DNA from: Mycobacterium gallinarum
GTDB lineage: Bacteria; Actinomycetota; Actinomycetes; Mycobacteriales; Mycobacteriaceae
DNA length: 64,000 nucleotides
Assembly: GCF_010726765.1 (NCBI RefSeq)
Contig: NZ_AP022601.1
Coordinates: 4,712,001 to 4,776,000, forward strand
Direction of reading: 5' to 3'
A model generated the notes under the pieces. It saw nothing but the letters and a program-made list of their open reading frames with translations. It did not search any database and had not been told where the DNA came from. Shown piece by piece: positions 60,341-64,000 of the stretch (position 1 is its first letter; each line of letters starts with the position of its first letter). Made by a program: the position numbers and the translations under genes.

Positions 60341-61501
60341 ATGTCTGACCGAGGTGTTCGCTCCGTGCTGCTGTTGTGCTGGCGCGACACCGGGCACCCG
60401 CAGGGCGGCGGCAGCGAGACGTATCTACAGCGCATCGGGGCCCACTTGGCCGCATCCGGCGTCGACGTGACCCTGCGGACCGCGCGCTATCCGGGTTCGG
60501 CGCGGCGCGAGATCGTCGACGGAGTGCGGGTGAGCCGCGGCGGTGGCTCCTACTCCATCTACATCTGGGCGGGGCTGTCGATGGTGCTCGCCCGCATCGG
60601 GCTGGGCCCGCTGCGCAAGGTCGGCCCAGATGTGGTGATCGACTCGCAGAACGGGATTCCGTTCCTGGCCCGGCTCGCCTACGGCCAACGCGTCGCCGTC
60701 CTCGTCCACCACTGCCACCGTGAGCAGTGGCCTGTCGCCGGACCGATGATGGGACGCTTCGGCTGGTTCGTGGAGTCGAAGCTGTCGCCGTGGCTGCACC
60801 GCCGCAATCAGTACGTCACGGTGTCACTGCCGTCGGCGCGGGATCTGGCCGCGCTCGGTGTACAGCCCGACCGGATCGCGGTGGTGCGCAACGGTCTCGA
60901 TGAGGCCCCCGCAGCCACCCTGACCGCGCCGCGGTCGGCGACGCCGAGGGTGGTGGTGCTGTCCCGTCTGGTGCCGCACAAGCAGATCGAGGATGCGCTC
61001 GAGGCGATCGCCGAATTGCGCCCGCGCATTCCGGAGGTTCATCTGGACGTCCTCGGCGGCGGCTGGTGGGAGCAGCGTCTGGTCGAGCACGCCGAGCTGC
61101 TCGGCATCTCCGACGCGGTGACGTTCCACGGACACGTCGATGAGCACACCAAACACGATGTGCTGCAGCGCAGTTGGGTTCACGTCCTGCCATCCCGCAA
61201 AGAGGGCTGGGCGCTTGCCGTGATCGAGGCCGGCCAGCACGGCGTTCCCACCATCGGCTACCGCTCCTCGGGCGGGCTGACCGATTCGATCGTCGACGGG
61301 GTCACCGGACTGCTCGTCGACGATCACGGCGGTCTCGTCGACCGACTCGATCGGCTGTTGACCGATCCGGTGCTGCGCGACCAACTCGGCGCCAAGGCCG
61401 CGGTCCGCAGCGGCGAATTCTCGTGGGCGCAAAGCGCCGATGCGATGCGCACGCTGCTGGAGTCTATGCTGGCCGGCCGGATGGTCAGCGGCGTCGTCTA
61501 G
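60341..61501 (+). CDS. GT4-family glycosyltransferase (Rv0225-like)
   Basis: 386 residues from ATG 60341 (GTG 60332 possible). GT-B fold: N-domain CWRDTGHPQGGGSETYLQ with the Gly loop, hinge near residue 190, C-domain VVLSRLVPHKQIEDALEAIA and the EX7E-type motif PSRKEGWALAVIEAGQHGVP. Donor is probably a nucleotide or polyprenyl-phosphate sugar. Rv0225 is usually called an LPS-biosynthesis-type protein without proof. It overlaps the convergent membrane gene by 17 bp. Confidence 0.92.
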   Translation: MSDRGVRSVLLLCWRDTGHPQGGGSETYLQRIGAHLAASGVDVTLRTARYPGSARREIVDGVRVSRGGGSYSIYIWAGLSMVLARIGLGPLRKVGPDVVIDSQNGIPFLARLAYGQRVAVLVHHCHREQWPVAGPMMGRFGWFVESKLSPWLHRRNQYVTVSLPSARDLAALGVQPDRIAVVRNGLDEAPAATLTAPRSATPRVVVLSRLVPHKQIEDALEAIAELRPRIPEVHLDVLGGGWWEQRLVEHAELLGISDAVTFHGHVDEHTKHDVLQRSWVHVLPSRKEGWALAVIEAGQHGVPTIGYRSSGGLTDSIVDGVTGLLVDDHGGLVDRLDRLLTDPVLRDQLGAKAAVRSGEFSWAQSADAMRTLLESMLAGRMVSGVV

Positions 61502-63200
61502 CCCTCGCGGCGAGCCCCGCCAGCCCACCGAACAGCAGCAGCGCCAGCCACGCGAGATGCGCGGCCAGCACGACGCCGCGCCCCTGTGCGTGAGGCAGGT
61601 CGCCGCCAACGTGGTAAAGGGTGATGTCGTCGTCGTGATACGCGACCGGTAGCGCCAAAGTATCTAGGGCACCGCCGGATTCGACGACCACCCAGCCGAC
61701 GCCGGCGTCGGCCAACTGGTCGCGATCGGCACCGTCCACCAACATCTGCTGCACGGCGCGGGCCCGTTCACCCTCACCGGGCACCGTGCGGCCGCCGATC
61801 GTCAGGTCGCCCGTCGACAGCACGTCCGCTCGCACCCACCGGGGCAGCGGATCGAGCACCGGCGCATCGCCCGCCCACTCGAAACGCCGCATGCTGTCGA
61901 CCGGGAGGACGGCAACCGGCCGCGGGTCGTCGTTGATCATCGCCGCTGCCGTGGGCCACCCCGCGGGGTAACGCACCGGCGCGACCTTGCCGCCCACTCC
62001 CCACGCAAGATCGGGCAGCGTCGCGATGAGCGCGGCACAGCAGATCAGCGCAGTCGCTGCGGACGGAAGTCTCGGAAGTCCCCAAAGTCCCTGCCGCAGT
62101 GTGACGACCGCGGCGGCACCCGCGAGCGCGTAGCCGGGAACCGCCAACGCCACCCACTTCTGCCCGTCGCGCAGCACACCGAGTCCGGGCAGTGCTCGTA
62201 CCGTCGCCTCGACGGCCGCCAAACCCGGTCCGGTCGCCATGAGCGCGGGCACCACCACCGCGAGTCCGGCCAAGCACAACAGCGGCACCGCCGTGCGGGT
62301 GCGGATCGCCACGGGCAACCCCAGCGCCACGATGCCGAGTAGGACAACCGCTGCGATGACAGCGAAAAGCGTTGTGCGCGAGGCTGGTACGGCCTCGCTG
62401 TTCCAGATCCCGCCGAGGCTGGCCAGCGTCCCGAACGTGCCGAGCCCGGGTTCGGCTCGCGCGGCGAACGCCGCCACGCCCTCGGCCTGCGACGGCGCCA
62501 ACGACCTCGCCACGACCGCAGCCGCCAGCCACGGCAGCGCCGCGATCAACGCGGTGCCAAGCGCGACCGCTGCGCACCGCCACCGTGGCCACCCCGTTCC
62601 CGGCGCAAACACACACGCCGTGGCCACGCTCGCGGCGAGCATCAGCCCCGTCGGCGTCAGCCCGGCCAGTGCGATCCAGAACACGAGCGCGCCCACATCG
62701 GTCCAACCTGGTTCCGGCTCGCGCAGGCGCAGCATCGCGGTCGCCACCCACGGCAGGCAGCCATAGCCGACGATCAGGCTCCAGTGCCCCTGCAGCAGAC
62801 GTTCGGCGACGTAGGGATTCCAGATCGCCAGCGTCGCCGCAACGCACTGGCCGGCCATCCCCGCTCCGGTTGAATTGCCGGCACCGCCGGCGGAGGGCAG
62901 GACCACGGCCGCCAACCGCGCCGCTCCCCAGCCGGCCAGCCACAGACCGACAATCACCAGCAATTTGACCACCACGCCGCCGTCGACCACCGTCGATGCC
63001 AGCGCCACCGCGAAATCCTGCGGCAGCGCCCGCGGTGCGGCCTCGGCGAGCCCCAGCGCCGCATCCGACAGATATGAGCGTGGGGTGGACACCGCATCGC
63101 GAAGCAGCAGATAACCCGGCGCCAACAGCGGCGCGTTCACCGCCAGGGACAGCACCAGCGCATACGCCGGGGCGATCAGCGATCGCGCCCGTACGGGCAC
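61485..63200 (-). CDS. Polytopic membrane protein (Rv0226c-like, GT-C-like layout)
   Basis: 571 residues (Rv0226c has about 576). Roughly 11-12 membrane helices, the first at about residues 7-30, with an early loop (AVSTPRSYLSDAALG) and an exported C-terminal domain at about 420-540 (PVAVLPVDSMRRFEWAGDAPVLDPL) before a last helix and the basic end ARARRRR. The layout is like that of GT-C polyprenyl-sugar-using transferases, but I see no definite catalytic Asp motif. Sits between the GT4 gene and pgfA, 14 bp behind the latter, which suggests a joint envelope function. Confidence 0.87.
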   Translation of the reverse strand: MPVRARSLIAPAYALVLSLAVNAPLLAPGYLLLRDAVSTPRSYLSDAALGLAEAAPRALPQDFAVALASTVVDGGVVVKLLVIVGLWLAGWGAARLAAVVLPSAGGAGNSTGAGMAGQCVAATLAIWNPYVAERLLQGHWSLIVGYGCLPWVATAMLRLREPEPGWTDVGALVFWIALAGLTPTGLMLAASVATACVFAPGTGWPRWRCAAVALGTALIAALPWLAAAVVARSLAPSQAEGVAAFAARAEPGLGTFGTLASLGGIWNSEAVPASRTTLFAVIAAVVLLGIVALGLPVAIRTRTAVPLLCLAGLAVVVPALMATGPGLAAVEATVRALPGLGVLRDGQKWVALAVPGYALAGAAAVVTLRQGLWGLPRLPSAATALICCAALIATLPDLAWGVGGKVAPVRYPAGWPTAAAMINDDPRPVAVLPVDSMRRFEWAGDAPVLDPLPRWVRADVLSTGDLTIGGRTVPGEGERARAVQQMLVDGADRDQLADAGVGWVVVESGGALDTLALPVAYHDDDITLYHVGGDLPHAQGRGVVLAAHLAWLALLLFGGLAGLAARARRRR

Positions 63201-63214
63201 CGTGAAACGCGCGG

Positions 63215-64000
63215 TCAGACCGGTCTGTCCGGCGGCAGATCGGTCGGCTTCTGTGCAGGCAGCTTCTCGGTCTTGGCCTCGGCGCCCGGCACCTTCATCC
63301 CCTGCGTGTCGAAGAAGCTGTGATCGGCCTCGTCGAGTCCGGGATCAATGAGGGCGGATTCCGCCCGCAGGCTGAACGATCCCAGCAGCGCACCGCCGAC
63401 CAGTGACACCAGGCCGATGGCGATGAAGGTGATCGGCAGGATGCGCCCCCACAGCCCCACCCGGTCCCGCTCCTCTCTGGCGCTGGCGACCTGGGACTCT
63501 ATGGTCTCCTCGTTGTAGGCAACCTTGAAGTCGACGAAGGTCACTTCAGGCTTGAGCGGCTCACGTGCGTAGTAGTGGTAGCCGTGGTTCTCTTTCTTGA
63601 CGATGGTGCCCGACACCGGATCCACCCAGAAGGTGCGCTGCGCGGCGTAATAGCGCGACATCGTGATCCGCTCGTCGGGTTCGCCGGGGACACCCCACAT
63701 CGCGGCGGAGGCGGTGACCTCGCTGTCGGCGTCGTCGTCGAGCAGTGACGCGTACTTGATCGGCTCGACGAGCTTTCCGTCGGAGTCGTAGCCGACGTTC
63801 TGGCTGAACCGGTACGTCGTCAGCCCGTTGACGTCTTCCTCGCCGTCGTAGTTGGCGTCGAACGGCTTCTGCGCGATCGGGTCGAATACGGAGTATGTCC
63901 GTTTCTCGGTGTCGAACGGGAACCGGTACGTCAGCCCCTCGTGCGGCAGCGCGATATTGGTCGGCGGCTGGTCATCGTCGATGGCACGCGGCTTCTGGAC
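63215..64000 (-). CDS. pgfA: DUF3068 protein PgfA, 5' end outside the window
   Basis: The frame is open from 64000 down to the stop at 63215, giving the last 261 residues. The exported beta-rich DUF3068 domain includes LTYRFPFDTEKRTYSVFDP and YYAAQRTFWVDPVSGTIV. It is followed by one membrane helix (GRILPITFIAIGLVSLVGGALLGSF) and an acidic/Pro tail. It corresponds to Rv0227c/MSMEG_0317 (PgfA), a polar-growth factor reported to work with MmpL3 in trehalose monomycolate traffic. The name rests on position next to Rv0224c-Rv0226c homologues and the domain. Confidence 0.78.
   Translation of the reverse strand, partial: VQKPRAIDDDQPPTNIALPHEGLTYRFPFDTEKRTYSVFDPIAQKPFDANYDGEEDVNGLTTYRFSQNVGYDSDGKLVEPIKYASLLDDDADSEVTASAAMWGVPGEPDERITMSRYYAAQRTFWVDPVSGTIVKKENHGYHYYAREPLKPEVTFVDFKVAYNEETIESQVASAREERDRVGLWGRILPITFIAIGLVSLVGGALLGSFSLRAESALIDPGLDEADHSFFDTQGMKVPGAEAKTEKLPAQKPTDLPPDRPV

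Overview
The window is high-GC actinobacterial chromosome. Gene content and order match one continuous segment of the Mycobacterium tuberculosis chromosome, about Rv0185 to Rv0227c, as I recall that map: O-methyltransferase, ilvD, ricR, an L,D-transpeptidase, zmp1, omamA/omamB, mmpL11, hemophore, mmpL3, trmB, pckA, fadD4, fadE3, lipW, lipC, a WS/DGAT, echA1, Rv0223c to Rv0226c and pgfA. Many extra catabolic genes sit between these landmarks. Together with the mycobacterial cell-wall genes this points to an environmental, probably fast-growing Mycolicibacterium-type species. Assignments rest on protein motifs and remembered gene order; no search was run. I see no rRNA, tRNA, CRISPR array, insertion-sequence transposase or phage module.

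Layout. 1-4.8 kb: end of a metallohydrolase gene, an O-methyltransferase, then an IclR-controlled cassette (berberine-bridge-type flavin oxidase plus a PhlG-like C-C hydrolase), a small secreted protein and an SRPBCC protein. 4.7-12.9 kb: ilvD, a copper-type DUF305-ricR operon behind a CsoR/RicR palindrome, an L,D-transpeptidase, zmp1, two Mce-associated membrane proteins, and a CoA-binding/DsrE pair. 12.9-24 kb: mmpL11 with an HTH partner, two tandem hemophores, a PrrA/PrrB-like two-component system, an M23 lipoprotein, a YbhN-like membrane protein and an AI-2E-family protein. 23.8-24.75 kb: a frameshifted DUF559/AbiEi-type gene between two direct copies of a 54-nt palindromic repeat. 24.8-34.3 kb: mmpL3 carrying an internal DUF4190-like insertion of about 104 residues, a NYN protein, trmB with a 27-bp coding minisatellite, a pair of P-loop proteins lacking the Walker lysine, and pckA.

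34.4-50.4 kb is a lipid and acyl-CoA block: fadD4, a crotonase, a GntR regulator, fadE3, a double hotdog protein, a CoA-transferase, an amidohydrolase, lipW, a two-domain acyl-CoA dehydrogenase, lipC, a WS/DGAT, a second LipC-like esterase and an acyltransferase behind a KstR-type box. 50.4-64 kb: a Ser/Thr kinase, echA1, nat behind a SoxR/MerR-type dyad, a two-subunit acyl-CoA dehydrogenase, an AraC-DinB regulator, a DHFR-like protein, TetR with an unlisted small ORF, an aldehyde dehydrogenase (second KstR-type box), a methyltransferase, a GT4 glycosyltransferase, a polytopic membrane protein and the 3' part of pgfA.

Themes are envelope lipid export (MmpL3, MmpL11, PgfA), peptidoglycan remodelling, heme and copper handling, and acyl-CoA or sterol-type catabolism. 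The most unusual observations are the domain insertion in MmpL3, the repeat-bounded cassette, the IclR/oxidase/PhlG module and the dyad-controlled nat promoter.
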